Shown piece after piece: positions 47,711 to 61,500 of a stretch of DNA of 64,000 nt. Made by a program: the position numbers and the translations under genes. The notes under the pieces are model-generated. The model saw nothing but the letters and a program-made list of their open reading frames with translations. It was not told the origin of the DNA and did no database searches. Each line of letters begins with the position of its first letter. Within the stretch, counting starts at the first letter, position 1. Source of the stretch: Spironucleus salmonicida (lineage: Eukaryota > Fornicata > Diplomonadida > Hexamitidae); NCBI GenBank assembly GCA_000497125.2, contig CM035317.1, positions 1,452,001 through 1,516,000 of the forward strand, written 5' to 3'.

Positions 47711-48128
47711 TCATTTAAACATCAGTTTTTCTTCACAACAAGCGTCACTGTGAAGCCACTCGTCAAACCATTTTAACGTATAATATGTTGAACCCAATCT
47801 TACTCTCAACTCCATCTCAATGTGTTTTCGATATTCTTATGGAGTTCCCATAACTATAATTACATTATATTTCGGATCATCACTCAGTTTATCATCACCT
47901 GATCTCTTACATATCATCTGATATATAAATACTTTATATTACTGGCCACTCCACGCCTTCAGCTTTGAAAATTGCTAATAAATATTATGCCTCAAGCAAT
48001 AGAATGTCAAAGATCATTATACAATTTTATAATCTAGAATTACTTTTAGTAGATTCCTGCTATGCTTAATAGTTTTCCAAGGCAACAAAAAATGCTATTT
48101 TTGCAAGTGGCTTGAGGCAGGAGAGCAT
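47711..48128 (-). CDS. Hypothetical protein, two exons, 130 aa
   Basis: Exon 1 is complement 47943-48128 (ATG 48128-48126) and exon 2 is complement 47711-47917, ending TGA 47713-47711. Read without splicing, the first frame stops at TGA 47897-47895 after 77 codons, and a second, offset frame carries good coding sequence to 47711. Removing a 25-nt GT...AG element (47918-47942) joins them cleanly as GVEWP|MICKRSGDDKLSDD. The N-terminal part is hydrophobic and helical (LAKIAFFVALENYQ, MIFDILLLEAQYLLAIF). The C-terminal part is mixed, with KYNVIIVMGTP and LKWFDEWLHSD. Function unknown. The alternatives are +1 frameshifting at AGG TGA T, or a one-base sequence error. Confidence 0.5.
47918..47942 (-). 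other. Candidate 25-nt spliceosomal intron
   Basis: Minus-strand GTAATATAAAGTATTTATATATCAG: GT at the 5' end, AG at the 3' end, pure AT-rich interior, length 3n+1, exactly what is needed to restore the frame. Confidence 0.45.
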
Positions 48129-48630
48129 AAGTTTTGGAACAGACTACTATGGATACGCTGCAAATACTCGATTCAATTAATTTAGATATAAAAATTAGGG
48201 GAGTGTGAGATAAGGGAATACTTAATTATGAGAAATAAATAATAGTAAGTGCTTTTATATAAATGATTAGATTTTAATACCTTAAATGTTAATTATAGAA
48301 TCAATAATCTATTTATAACTGCAATAAAATTTATATAATTTTTAACAGATATCAATTTCATAGTCATAATATAAATATTCTGAAGGTTTAATGTAATAGT
48401 AAAATAAATTTATTATAATTGTACTGAAAATTGTTATTTCAATTTAAACTGAGAATACGCACCTTAAAATATTTAATATAAACTTATAATTCTTATATTA
48501 ATTTAAAATACCATCTTAATACTTAATATCAAAGCGAACATAATTAAGTAGCTATTATAATGTACCTTAATTGAAATATAATTCAATTATAAGGCATCTC
48601 GTATATAGCATATAATAGTAACTTCCGAAT
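48129..48630. other. AT-rich intergenic gap
   Basis: About 500 bp. The ~60 bp next to 48128 continue exon 1's frame without an ATG, and the rest is plain AT-rich spacer. No RNA gene or repeat seen. Confidence 0.4.
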
Positions 48631-48635
48631 TCACT
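48629..48635 (-). terminator. Poly(A)-signal-like AGTGAAT overlapping the stop
   Basis: Exact AGTRAAY on the minus strand, containing the TGA of the helical-repeat gene. Confidence 0.45.
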
Positions 48636-50643
48636 CAACAAGTTTAAGTATATTTTTGTTCAACCCACCTTTTACCTTGCTAAAATTGTGGCCTAGACTC
48701 TTGCAAACAGCCCTAACTATTACAGAGCCTTCCTCAGCTTTAATCTAGTCAACACTCGTAATATGAACCCAACTGTTAAGAATATTTGCAACAGCGTAGC
48801 TATCAACAATCTTATTGAACACTAGAACATTCAATAAGCCTAATACTTCTTAAATAACTTCTGGTAAAAATCCTTTGACTGCCTTATTCTACATTAGCAA
48901 CGTTTCATCAGAAATCTCCTCGTTAGGTTATCTAGTGGTCATGACTGAAAAGTTTACCCGAGAGAAATTATTATCTTCAGAACACACCCAATCAATTAGA
49001 TTGTTCAAATTCTATAAAGTCTTTTTAGAAACAATTAAGGTAGCCTAATCATCTAATTTGCACAACATTCTCAAACCAAAAGGAATGATTGCTGCGAATT
49101 TAATACTCCTTCTTTAATTGATTAAATGGATTAATGCTCTTGTCTCCATAATACTACAAGGAGGAATTCTGGATGGTCTGACAGTTTTGAATTTCTTCCT
49201 TAGTAAGTCTAAAGAAGTTGCGGAATGTAAAAATGGCATGAGAGAAATAGATAGTTGGCTTAGTGAGAATATTGCATTTAAGTTTTATTGATATAAAAAT
49301 TGATCGTCTTCTGTTAAATCGGCAATTTCGACAAGTATATCAAATAGATTATAAAGATTTTGTCCAGGAACCTTTAAGCAGATAACTTAGCTAGTTTAGA
49401 AATCTTCAAAGAACAATTTTGTTGAGTCAATGAAGTTGAACGAATCGGAGCATAAGATACTGATAAGTTCAAATAATGCAAATAATGCATTTTTATGTTC
49501 AATTACACATTTTTTGTTTATTACAAAGTTCAAATATTCTTTTACAAGGGGAAGGAAATTACTTGTTGCAATTTTTTCAGATACATGTCTAAACTAACAG
49601 AAGCTGGCAGTGATTTCAAACAAATATTAACAAATATGATGTTGATTATCAGAGTTGATAAGGACAAATGAAATATATTAGCAAATTTAAACTGTTGATC
49701 GAGAACCTTTATTTTCCATATGATTAAAGGCATCTTCGGCGAAGCTCCTTATTTTCATAGCTACTGCGAAGAACTTTAGAATTTCCTCTGAAATTTAAAG
49801 ATCTACCGTAGATTCTGGGACACAGTAAAAACGAATAATACCAAATAGGTCCATTTAAGATAGTGATGTAGTCTCTTAATCTAAAAAATGAAGGAATTCT
49901 TCGTTTTCGGTAAACTCTGTTGGAAAATTCAACTCAGTAAATGCAAGTGATAAAGTTTTGAATATAGAAATAACAAGTTTTCGAGAAGGAGTAATTGAAG
50001 AATTAAGTAAAGATGACAAATATGTGACTAAAGTAGTAGGTAAACGCGCTGCCAATGATTGTGCTTTAAACTAAGGATATTAAAGTACTGACTACATAGC
50101 CTCCAATATTACAAAGATCTGACCAAAATCTTCTTCACCTAATGATCCATGAATACGCTAACAAAGATAAACAAGAAGCTGAAGAGCTGTTTTGGAATAT
50201 ACTTCCTCTGATTCAACATAGTTCTGATAATACTTTGCAATAAAAACTGCTGGGGCATCAAAAGCTTCCTCAGAAAGCTATTATCCAGCAAATCCTGCGA
50301 TTTACTCAATAAGCTTCATACCAGATAATGCAGAATGATCTAATTCGGCTGCTCTTGCAAGAGTTAAAATTGCATATTGACGTGCGAAGGCTGCAACAGA
50401 ACCTGAACAATCTCGCAAAAGAGATATTGAAGATAGAATAATGTGTTAGAGATTTGATGGAATAGCTGAAAAATAAAAACAAAGGAGTGCTGAAAATCCT
50501 TAGATCTCTTCATCGCTTGAAGATAGGAATACTGTAATTTTGTTAATTTATACTTGGGATAGTTATTTAAGATCTGATTTAATATTTAGCTAGAGAGCAT
50601 GAATTGCTTGCTTGATCTCTTCTTGGGTTATAGTTGGGTACAT
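48631..50643 (-). CDS. Helical-repeat (ARM/HEAT-like) protein, 670 aa
   Basis: The minus ORF runs from ATG 50643-50641 to TGA 48633-48631. The entire protein is alpha-helical, with regularly spaced ~40-residue helical pairs. Examples are the segments around residues 60-110 (SALLCFYFSAIPSNLQ, HIILSSISLLRD) and AAFARQYAILTLARAA. This is typical of the importin-beta/exportin and other HEAT-type solenoids. The N-terminus MYPTITQEEIKQAIHALQ recalls the first helix of karyopherins. At 670 residues it is short for a full importin (~850-1100). No specific cargo-receptor signature is visible, so a transport role is an inference. Codon use is less AT-rich than the flanks. Confidence 0.65.
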
Positions 50644-50802
50644 TTGGAAAGATAAAAATTAGAGCGGTGAAAAAAAAAATAATCTAAAAATTATATAATA
50701 ATATAAAATGCAATAATAAAATAATTATCTGATGTAATAATAATGAAATTAATAAATTAACTTAGAATTAGCTTTTGATAATATATAAATTTAGAATAAT
50801 AA

Positions 50803-52527
50803 TCATTCACTCATAGTTAATAAAACTTAAAGCAGGTTTTATAGATATAATTTATCCGTAGTAAAAGGGACTAATATTTAAAGTTCGGCATAAACCGCAT
50901 CTTCTGAAATCTTGTTTAAAAGCTCAATAAAATACTTATCATGCTCTGTTACTTTAAATATAAATGTATTACAAAATTTTAAAGCTCTTTCAACAAAGTT
51001 TGTTAATTTAAGTACAGAGCATTGACATTATTTCATTATCTACAAGTTAGATTGTTGATATAATCCGGTTACACTGTTATATTATACAAGTAACTGTAAT
51101 ACTGCAAATAAAGATTATTATAATGTGTATATTATAAAACATATAATATCTTAATTATTGAAGTGTAATCTTTAATTAATATATTCTTTGCCTTTTAATG
51201 AATTTATATTCCTTTACAATATAACTTATATAGCTGGATCGTAATTTGTTTAATTAGGATTATACTTACCAATTTTATTTATTAGTAATGATTTTTCAGA
51301 TTACTACACATAATATGCATCTTAACAATCCCCTGCATCATCGGATAAGTCGACTACTTAGTCTTCATATGCTTAACGAACTTTATCTGCCGAATACTCA
51401 ATAGGATTTTCTTAGATCTTTAATAATGTTTCTAGTTTATCTGATAATAAATTAAAAATAATTTATGCACATTAATAATTTAGTCTAGATATTAAGCTTA
51501 AGTAAATGAAAATCATAGGTGTTATCTTTTTACATTAAGATAAATATATTTTCAACTATTATTAACATAGTTTTTAAACATTTATACCAATTTTCCCTCT
51601 TATTTCGTTGGAAAAAGTCATATAAATTGCATACATTTTTATTAGATACTCAAATTTTTAACAGTCTACATTAAAATCAAACTCTATTAGCCTTAAATGA
51701 ACCAAGTCAAAAAAGTTCAACTATAATAACTTCCCAAAAGCTCTGATAATATTATCATTTACACTATCATCAAAATAATAATCTTGAACTAGGAACAATT
51801 ACGTAATTATATTAGTAAGCATTATTGAATCGACTAACAGATTACTAGTTTCAATAAGTTGTTATAATTACATTTTTCTCAAAGAAGATTAAAATTAACC
51901 AAAAATCTTTTAAGAAATAATCCATGAAGCTTAATTTTTCATTTATATTTTTTAAAGTGTCTCGTTACCTGGCAACTTCTTAGATTATATACAGAAGTTC
52001 TGATCAAAATTTTTTGAGATATAGTCAACAAGTCGTCTACTAACAACTCCTGACTATATTTGACACTAAAGATTATGTGGCTTGTTCACAATATCTTTCA
52101 AAAATAAATGTTTAATAAATTGTTGTTAAGGATTATTTTAAGTTTATTACTGAGTTGGTTGTTTCACTTACTATTTTTATGATGGTTTCACGATAAATTA
52201 AAATTATTTTTCAGTTACTTGTGACGATTAATTTTAATCAATAATAAGTTTTTAGGTTTAGACAAATAAACTATCTTTTTACTCATCTATCTTTAATTTT
52301 ATTGTATTTTGATGTATTTATCGAATTTATTCTAGAGGCTTATGTAGAGTTCCTTAGAAATCTGGGTACAAAATTTATTATTTTTAAGGTTATATTACAA
52401 GTTAAGTTGGTTTTTAACTTGGACTGAAGTTATTTGTACCCACTAGTACTAATTTTTTGGTTTGTGATACAGTTTCGTTATTCAAGACGACAACTTTGGG
52501 TAATTAGATTGGCGCCTTGTGATACAT
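50803..52527 (-). CDS. Hypothetical protein, 574 aa
   Basis: The minus ORF runs from ATG 52527-52525 to TGA 50805-50803, and starts only 37 bp after the dynein heavy-chain stop. Residues ~1-160 are polar, Gln-rich and Lys-rich with many TAA/TAG codons, and look disordered. Residues ~165-330 are helical and hydrophobic (LLVDSIMLTNIITQLFLVQDYYFDD, GKLLQLNFFDLVHLRLIEFDF). An acidic linker (~372-388, VVDLSDDAGD) separates a second helical region that reaches the C-terminus. There is no signal peptide. I recognise no family. The stop is within AGTGAATGA. Confidence 0.65.
50805..50811 (-). terminator. Poly(A)-signal-like AGTGAAT at the end of the gene
   Basis: Minus-strand AGTGAAT, exact AGTRAAY. 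Its final T begins the TGA stop at 50805-50803. Confidence 0.45.
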
Positions 52528-52564
52528 TTTTAATATATAATATTATATATAAAATAATAAAAGC

Positions 52565-55500
52565 TCAAATTCCTAAAATTGTTAAACAAATATTTCTTAG
52601 TAAAAATTCTTCTTTAGAGATTTAAGTTTTATTACGAACCATAACATAATCAACAATTCTATTGTTAACTTTGATAGGGATTTCAATGTATCCATCTGGT
52701 ATTTTTAGGTCATTGCCTATGATTGTAAGCCCGTAACAGTAAACATCAAATAGTTATCTATATCCTATTTATGTTTCCTAATTTTTATCTACAAAAGATT
52801 ATAAATGTAAATCATATGTAGCACCTATCATTTCTAGTTCTCTGAATAAAATTATGAACGGCTATTTTCCCTCAAGCGGGTAAAGGTTAATTTCCCCAGC
52901 TTCAGAGACTGATGGTATTTTTTCTAATTTTTCTAACAATAAAATAATCCTTTATTTAATCAAACTTCCACCAGTAACTATAGCATTCCTAAACTTAATA
53001 AAGATAAAAATTTCTGGTAATATATCGGTGAATACACAAGTATTTAAAATCCATTCATGTTCAAATATACCAAACTATCTACCACCTAATATAATATTTA
53101 GCTCTTAATTTATTGAATTTTCAATTAAATCTGAAAATAATATTTTAGGAGAGAAAGTTTTCGTTTAAACATAAGATGAATGAATTTTAGTCTTAATATT
53201 AGAAATGAATTAATCAAATAATTAAGGCAAAATATCGATATCTCTAAGTCTAAATAGTTATGGTGCTACCAAATTTTAAACCACATGTGAACTAAATAAA
53301 GTTCTAAGAGAACGCATTTCTTAAATTTTTGGATTTGTGTAGGTTTAAAATATTTTATCAATTTTAGAAATTATTGGAAATAAAAATAACATAACATCCT
53401 CTTTGACAGATGCTGTTAAATCTATTTTCTGATAATGCCCAAAATCTTTAGTTAAACTTTAAATCAATTATTTTCTAAGTTATTAATAATCTTTTTTACG
53501 AATTATTCTTCTTTAGCAAAATAATAACTTTTCTGTATTATCATTAATTTCTTATACATTAAGCTTACGGACACCTTATACTGCTCCTTCATATAAAACT
53601 AATTAATTTAATACATTTTAATAAAACGAGTCTTCCCCTATAATAAAATCTAGTTTATCATTTTATTAGCTTGTCTTTGCTTCTGAAAAATCTATATCTT
53701 AGTATTCACCTTCTTCCTCAAAAACTTCTCCTTCTGATGAATTAAAATCGAATTCTTCATCATCTATCTAACAATTTTCATCATAATTATCAATATCAAA
53801 AACATTTGATGGTTACACATCTTCTTCATCTTCATCTAAAACGATTTAAACATTTTACTATACTTCTTCACCTTCTGAAATTTCAATAATAGAGTCAGAA
53901 TCTTCTAAGCTTTCATATCTTTATCCTTTGTTCATAGCGTTAATTTAATTTTTAAATAGTATCTCAACAAATATATATAACAAATCTTTAAGAGTTACTA
54001 TACTATTAAATTTCTTTGCTAAAGATTCAATAATTTTGCAATCATATAATTATCTTGATATATCATAATGAAAATTGATAGATTGTCCATATAATATTCT
54101 ATATTATGTAGCTTATAATTCAGTTTGAAAGGTTTATAAATTTGGAAGCTGTGATATACAAACTTATACAAATATCTGTTTGATAAACTAAATATTAAGC
54201 TATTCAATTTTAGGTATAGATATTCCATTTTATATTATTTATTCAACATGATCTTAAAGAACTTAAGTAATAGCTAAGGTAAAATTATCCTATAAATTTT
54301 ATGGTTTTTAGATAATAGCAAAAGATGGTTCAATAATTGATAATAAAGCTTAAAAAGATTTTCTGTATTCCTATAGTTCTTTAGCATCTTTTTAACATTT
54401 CTAAATGGGAATTAAAATAAATAATGGCAGAATCATCTCAAAAGTGTATACCTATTGTTTTTATAACATTATGCTATGCAAAAAGTTTAATAATTTTGTA
54501 CCTCCATTCATAGGATCAGCATCAGTTATCATAATTTAATCTTTCATGTCTTCAAACTGAAATTTATTTGAAAATCTAATTGGAATATTCTACAGTATCT
54601 TTAAATCAGCTACTGATATAATAAATGTAATTAATTATTTAATAGCGATGGTTTCATCGTAAAATATAACAAAAATTTGATCTGGAGTATGACCCAATTA
54701 TCCAAGATATTGATAATGTTTAGATTAATCATATTCCTCCTTTTCCATTATTAATTTTATTTTTTAGTAATATCGCTATAGATCATTTACTGCTGAATAA
54801 AGTAACTCACAAATTATAAATAAAGAAACTGATATTAATTAAGTTGTAAATTATTAATTGATTGTCCAATTTACAGAATATGGATCTATAAATGTAAGGA
54901 ATGAAGTATAAATTGGTGAAAAATCTTAGGTTATTTTACTCATGACCCTAGCTCTTTCCGTTTAATATGTAAATTATCCTCGTTTAAATATACCTGTTAT
55001 TAAATTTTCAGTATTAGGATAGAAATTTTATATTATTGTTTATCTATTAATTTATCCTTGTATAGTCAAGTAATTAGTCATAAGATACTAAAATATTTGT
55101 ATATTATCTGATACATATTATGGTTACATAATGTTACACATTAATAAAACAGCATAAAATCCTTGCGTTGTTGGTTCGCATAACTTAAAAGATAATTATT
55201 ATATTTATTTGTCATCATTTTCGGCATCATATAATATGCCCTTTAATATCGTCAAAAAATCGGTCTTACAAATATCATTGTCAATATTATCATATTAACC
55301 TCCTTCTTCATATTATTCCTCCTCCTATTCCTCTTCTTCTTCAGTATTTTCATTTTTGAGAATTATTTTTTAGTTTCTCTTTGAGAAATCTACTTTACCA
55401 AGGAACTTTTTTAATAATGTATCTTATGTTTTTTTATAGTATATAATTATCGATCCAAAAAGATGCTTACATTATGTAAATAATACAAATGAGGAATGAT

Positions 55501-58500
55501 GTTTAATAAAAAATGGCATTAAATCTTCAATTATTTTGTTGTTACTTAAAGCTGATAATCTAAACCAAGCATCTGCTAACACATCTGACATATGTGTAAT
55601 AGATGGAAAATATTATTAAATTTCATTTATCTCTTATACCTAACTAAAATCTTATTATGACTAAAACTTTGATGTTTTACCAAAGATTTACATAAGTGAG
55701 CTGCCTACTAATAATCTTAAATGATCTTATAAGGAAGAATGTAGTGTTTATATACATTATTTTATATAAGTTTGAATAATCGCATCATCTTCAATACAAT
55801 CATCATATTAAATAAGTGAGAAGAATATTAAATTTAGTAAGAAATAAACAGAATTTCCTGATTATAAATCTAACAGCGGTGTAGTAAGTGTCAGTAAAGT
55901 TAGTAATACAATTTCTATCAAAAACTCATTAAGTAATTATTTTTCTAATGTCAATGCTACTTCAATAGGGTGTTCTTTCGACAATATAACCTAACCTTAA
56001 ATTTCTTTCTCTCTTGTTATATATTGTGAATTAATTATTTTAGCTTTATCTAATAGCTATTATTTATTATCTGTTATTTTCTAACAAATGTATATTGTTA
56101 AATTAGAGCCGATCAAGCATTCTAATTAAATAAATTAATCAGCTAATCCTACAAATAATTATTATACAAAATTAATAGCTATAGCTGCTTATTTACAATA
56201 TTATAATCCAATCGTCTAACATATTTAGTTAGTTAAACATCTAGCAGATATAGGATTATCCTAATATGGTAAATATTATTTTTGAGTTTATGTAAATCTA
56301 TATTGGTACTTGTTGTTGAATTTTGATCTATCTTAAACTTTTTAAATAAATTATTATTTTTAGTATTCTATATAAATAACTTATTTTAAAACAATCATCA
56401 TTTAAGAAAACTCATCAAATTATTATAGTGAACCATTCAATGTAAAAGACGTTCTTATACCACTTTAAATAATATTAATAGGTGAGCACACATAAGAATT
56501 TATCAAATCAATAAAATCTGTATCTTACATTTCATATTATTGTTTGCTTAATGAAGTTTCTTTGTCCTTGAGATTCTATTATAATTTTTATATATGCACA
56601 TCTTACGATTTTTGTTCAATGATGTTATAAAATAAATATCTATTTAGCAATTAGCTCATCTTTTTAATTTAATACTTGCTTTATGCTTATAATAGTCGCG
56701 ATTCTTCCTGATAATATCGTATAGTCGTTTTTTCGGAAAATACAGATTTCATTATTTATTATGTCATAATGTCCACACTATTAGACTCTGCGACTTTTTA
56801 CTTTATACTTCCAATTATACAAATTTGATCAATAAATTCTTATGTATATAAACTAGAAATTTTAAATTATTCCTCTAATTTTATTGGCACTTAATAACTT
56901 ATTATAATTTTATATCGATGAAGAGCTTAATTGACAACACAACTTTATTATCCAATATAAATGGTTTGTCTTTTTTAGATAATCCTACGGGATCTTAGAC
57001 TTAAAAATTTTCTTAATGTTGCACAGTTGTCTTGGACTGCATTCTGGCCATAATTAGCGAACAGAATCATATAATCAGTAATTGATAGAACTCTACATAA
57101 CAATGCATTAAATTTTTACGGTTCTAATAATAAATCTATCATTATTAATCTACGTTTGATATCATTAATCATTTATGATTAATGTTGATTTTCTTATCCG
57201 TTGATTACTTATTATTAGACTTTTGTAAAGTCTAACTCTGCAGATGATCGTTTAAGTAGTTCCAGCAGACAAGCTGCTGGTATTAATAAATCTTAATTTA
57301 ATAAAAATGTTGTTTTACCAACTACTGTAACATTAATGGCAATATTATATAGACTAACTAAATCTGGATCATTTTATTTAAATTATAATTTTAATTAATC
57401 TAGGATCAAAAGTATTGGAAAATCGAAAGAGCAAGTTGCAATGTAATTGTTTTGAATCTAATTTGGATTAATATTACACCCAGCTATTATTAGTGGATTT
57501 TTCATAGAATATACCTTTTCTGTTATAGGAGAGTCTGCTGGGGACAAATACTTTACAAATGGTATGCCAATATTTGAAACATCAGCAAAAACACTACTTT
57601 CTTAAATTAATGTCGACATTAATATCAAGAACAAGTCATATTTTGATTACATTTATTTTATTGGAACCTCATTAATTTTTTAAACTAATTTACTAGTATA
57701 TCCACTAAGTTTTGCGAATTTTCCACCTTTCAATGTTTCATATATTTAATCCTCATCAATCAATTCAGACTATCCAAAGAATAAATAACAGGCCATAATA
57801 ATACCATCAATATGTGCAGAGTATAACTATTATTCAAAAAATTTATATTAACTTCTTAAATATTCCATTAACGTAAATAAATAATTTCGAATTTATATTG
57901 CTTCTTAAACTGAACAATATAATTATTAATGTAAATCAAATGTTGCACATTTCGAATTAAGCAAGTGTTCGTGATTCTTATTCAAACCTAAATTACTTAT
58001 AACTGTTTAAACATACTTATAATCCATATTTTATGAATTACTTGTATAATTTCTTTATTCTTATAATATTTACTATTTTATTGATTCTGAACTAACATCA
58101 AATATATTAACCATTTATTGCTTAGTTTGTGATGGTGCTGCAATAGATTCATAAAAATGATATGCAATAAATAAGTAATTCATGTTATCAAAAAAGTCTT
58201 ATACCGAAGAGTAAATTTAATTTATTAATACAGATGATATTTATGTAAATTCATTAAATGAAATTTGAAATTTACCTGATAAATAACCAATTTACTTATA
58301 TATAGATACCATCATAGTGGCTGTAATTTACTAAATATGTGTATATTTTATCTTAAAACGTTCTAATACCGTGAAATTTTATGGAAGTATGCAATTTGAT
58401 AACTAAAATAATTTTATTATATTTTGCGGATGGAAATGAATTGTATTAAATTTATTTAATGTTAACTCTGTGGTTTATTTTTATGTAACATATTATATTC

Positions 58501-61500
58501 CACGTAAATGATTTATATCATAAGCATTCACCATCTATTCAATAATATTTCCTACCGTATTTAAATTTATTATATTATCCTCATCTAATTAATTTGTGCC
58601 ATATTCTAACTATGGACTATAACATTTTGGCGAATCATCTATAATGACTAAAGAGAATGTGACTGCTAATAAAGACACTAAATCTTTTATAGGTAATTCA
58701 TACTAAAGATTTAGATGTAATGACACCATTTTGAGAATGGTACTCATCTCATCGTGGTCAAATATATGCTGCATAAATGTATCCTATTATAAACTTTACA
58801 ATATCGATGTTAGAAGTGGTATATCTGTGCTTGATTACCTTAGAAGTAAACTTCGTGGGCAAACTATTATAATATCAAATGGTTCGTCACAAAATTTGGA
58901 TGAGTATTCACCTAGATCTGGGAAATTAATATCATTGATTAAATCTCCTAATTTTCTTTTGCTAACATCTTCGTGCTTGTTCTTTTTATTAGTTTCTTAA
59001 GTGTAGTTTTCTTTATATAATGTTAATCTTTATCCTAATTGATTATTATGTTAGTAAAACATAAACTCCGAATACAACTTCCCTTAGTGAATCTTACTTG
59101 CAGGTAATTTATTGGAAAGCCAAGAATTCAACGTTACACCTATAACTTTTGACTACTAAGATGACTATGGATTATACATTTATTTTGTAAATGCAAATGG
59201 ACTAAAGCAAAATATAGGCTTAATCCCTAATGCCATTAAAATGCTAAATCGAAATAATTATAAAATTAACACATATTCTATTGCATCAACCGAAAGATTA
59301 GAATTGGCTTATAATTCAACCATTAAGCTTCTTAAACTTTCTACTAAATCATTAGTTGCTTATTTATCAATTTTACTTTTTGTTTTCTTTTTAACAGGTG
59401 CTTTAGTAGTCGCAATAATTTACAATAAATTATTTATATCTATAATAACTTTTCTGTTACCTGATAAAGTATTAAAAAATCGATATTAATTTATATCAAG
59501 GTTTTATATTTTCATACCAACAGCAATTTATGGAGAGCAAATATCGTCATCAAATTACTATGCAGTATTACCTGACTATACCGAAGAGGCTTTTGATGAA
59601 GCTGAAGATTTTGATGCCTTTGAATAACTAGAGGCATTATCAGAAATATCTTCCTCTTGAAGCTCTAATTCGGATTTATTCATTTACTCAAATGCACTTT
59701 TAAATGAGTCAGCAGACATTAAATTGTATTATGATACAGTGCTTAGTATCTAAATAAATAGATTATAAGAATTACTATTTCCATTTGTATTGAGTTATAA
59801 TTAAAAGATAGGTATCTTAATACAGTAAATAGCACTTTACTAAATGCCTCGGAAATCCATCTAAATATTTTAATTTACTGACTCTGCTGATTCATCATCT
59901 GATTAATGTGAATCAATTTAATTCGCCAAATCCTCATCAACAATTATATCCTCATTCGTACTGCTGTTTTCCTTTTTTTAGTTATGCTTAGAAACATTAA
60001 ATGAAATTGTTGATTTTTTACGAAGCTATTCTCTACTACTTTATAAATCTTTAGATGCATCATTGATATAATTTTAAAACAAGCGTGAAAACATCCATTT
60101 AAAATTACGTAAATAATCATCGCCATGAAAATTTGTGAGACCATCATAATTATATGGTTGAAAAATCTATGTTTAAATTTGAGTTTTTAAAATATTTATA
60201 TTCATGTTTTTCATTTCTATTAATTGTAGAATAATCTTGTAAATAGAATGCAGTAAATATGGATCTAAATAATCTGAGCATTATGAGTATAGCTGAATAA
60301 TATGAGCAATAAAAAATGGATTTTATCTACACATTCCTGACGCCTAAAGGCCAGATAAGTATATGTGTCTATAATTTTATTTATCTAAATATTATTCAAA
60401 TGAATATATTATTTTTGTGGACGATGGGACAGGTTAGAGAAAAGCAGATACTATTTTTTTATATGAAAGCTTTTTCTAAACTAAGTCGTGATCAATAAGC
60501 ATAGGTGGAACTCTATAGAATAATTTGTTTGCAAATTTATTAGAAAAAGCTTTAACAACTTGTTAGTATGATGTGCTAAAGTTTTCATTAATCACACAAC
60601 TTTAAGTTAAAACGGCCAATAATGTTGGATACATCTATACATGGTTTTAAGTATTCTACCAAGGATGAAATAGTTTTATTTTTATTTTATCCTAATCAAT
60701 AATATTGCTATTTTCTTTCTATAGAGAGTCTAGACTTAAATAACCTAAAAGATTCAATGATGTAAATCTTTCGAGTAAGTTTATTATTTTTTAACTACTA
60801 ATATTAAGAGTTTTGAGCGAAATAATAAGGCTGTAAATATTCAGCTATTTAAAGATATCATCCTAATTTAAAGCTATTATAGTTTAAAGTAGTGTTGGAT
60901 TACCTTTTCTATTATTTGTTGCATTTTCAACTGCCGTTGATAAAAATTACTCAAACTAAATCTCCTAATATTATTTATCATACTACAATCCAAATTTTTC
61001 ATAATCACCTACTAAAGATATCCACAAATCAGGACGCATTTCTCTTTTAGCATCTTCGATAGTGAAATTCACATCTAATTGTGAAAATTTTTTACTTTAT
61101 AAAACTATATTTTTATAACTTGGTAAAAGAATATTTATCTCTTTAACAATTTAATTAATAAATTTAAAACTCTTAAACATTTATTCTGGTAAATTACCTG
61201 AAATAAGATTCATTCCATTAAGGAAAGATGATACCCATTCATCATTCATAGTTGTATATTTTTATACGAATAAATATTTAAAATATTTCCGTAGAAACTA
61301 AATAGAAATAGATGGGATTTACAATTTGAAATGACAATTATTTAGAATTTACGGGATATCCTCTGATAATTCTAATAATATTGATGTATCAGATAATTAT
61401 ACTGGCCCAGAGTCTTTATTAGTTAAAATTTCACTTTAAATTACATCTAAAATATGAGATGATATAATGTTTTATTAAACCACATGATTTCGAAGAAGTG

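Noticed and set aside
48126-48200. Short plus-strand frame starting ATGGATACGCTG near 48149
   Set aside because: Only ~20 codons before TGA and antisense to exon 1 of the two-exon gene.
58731-59489. Two plus-strand ORFs (89 and 82 codons), one with a hydrophobic stretch
   Set aside because: The minus-strand dynein frame is open throughout and carries the AAA3 motif here; the plus ORFs are antisense shadows.
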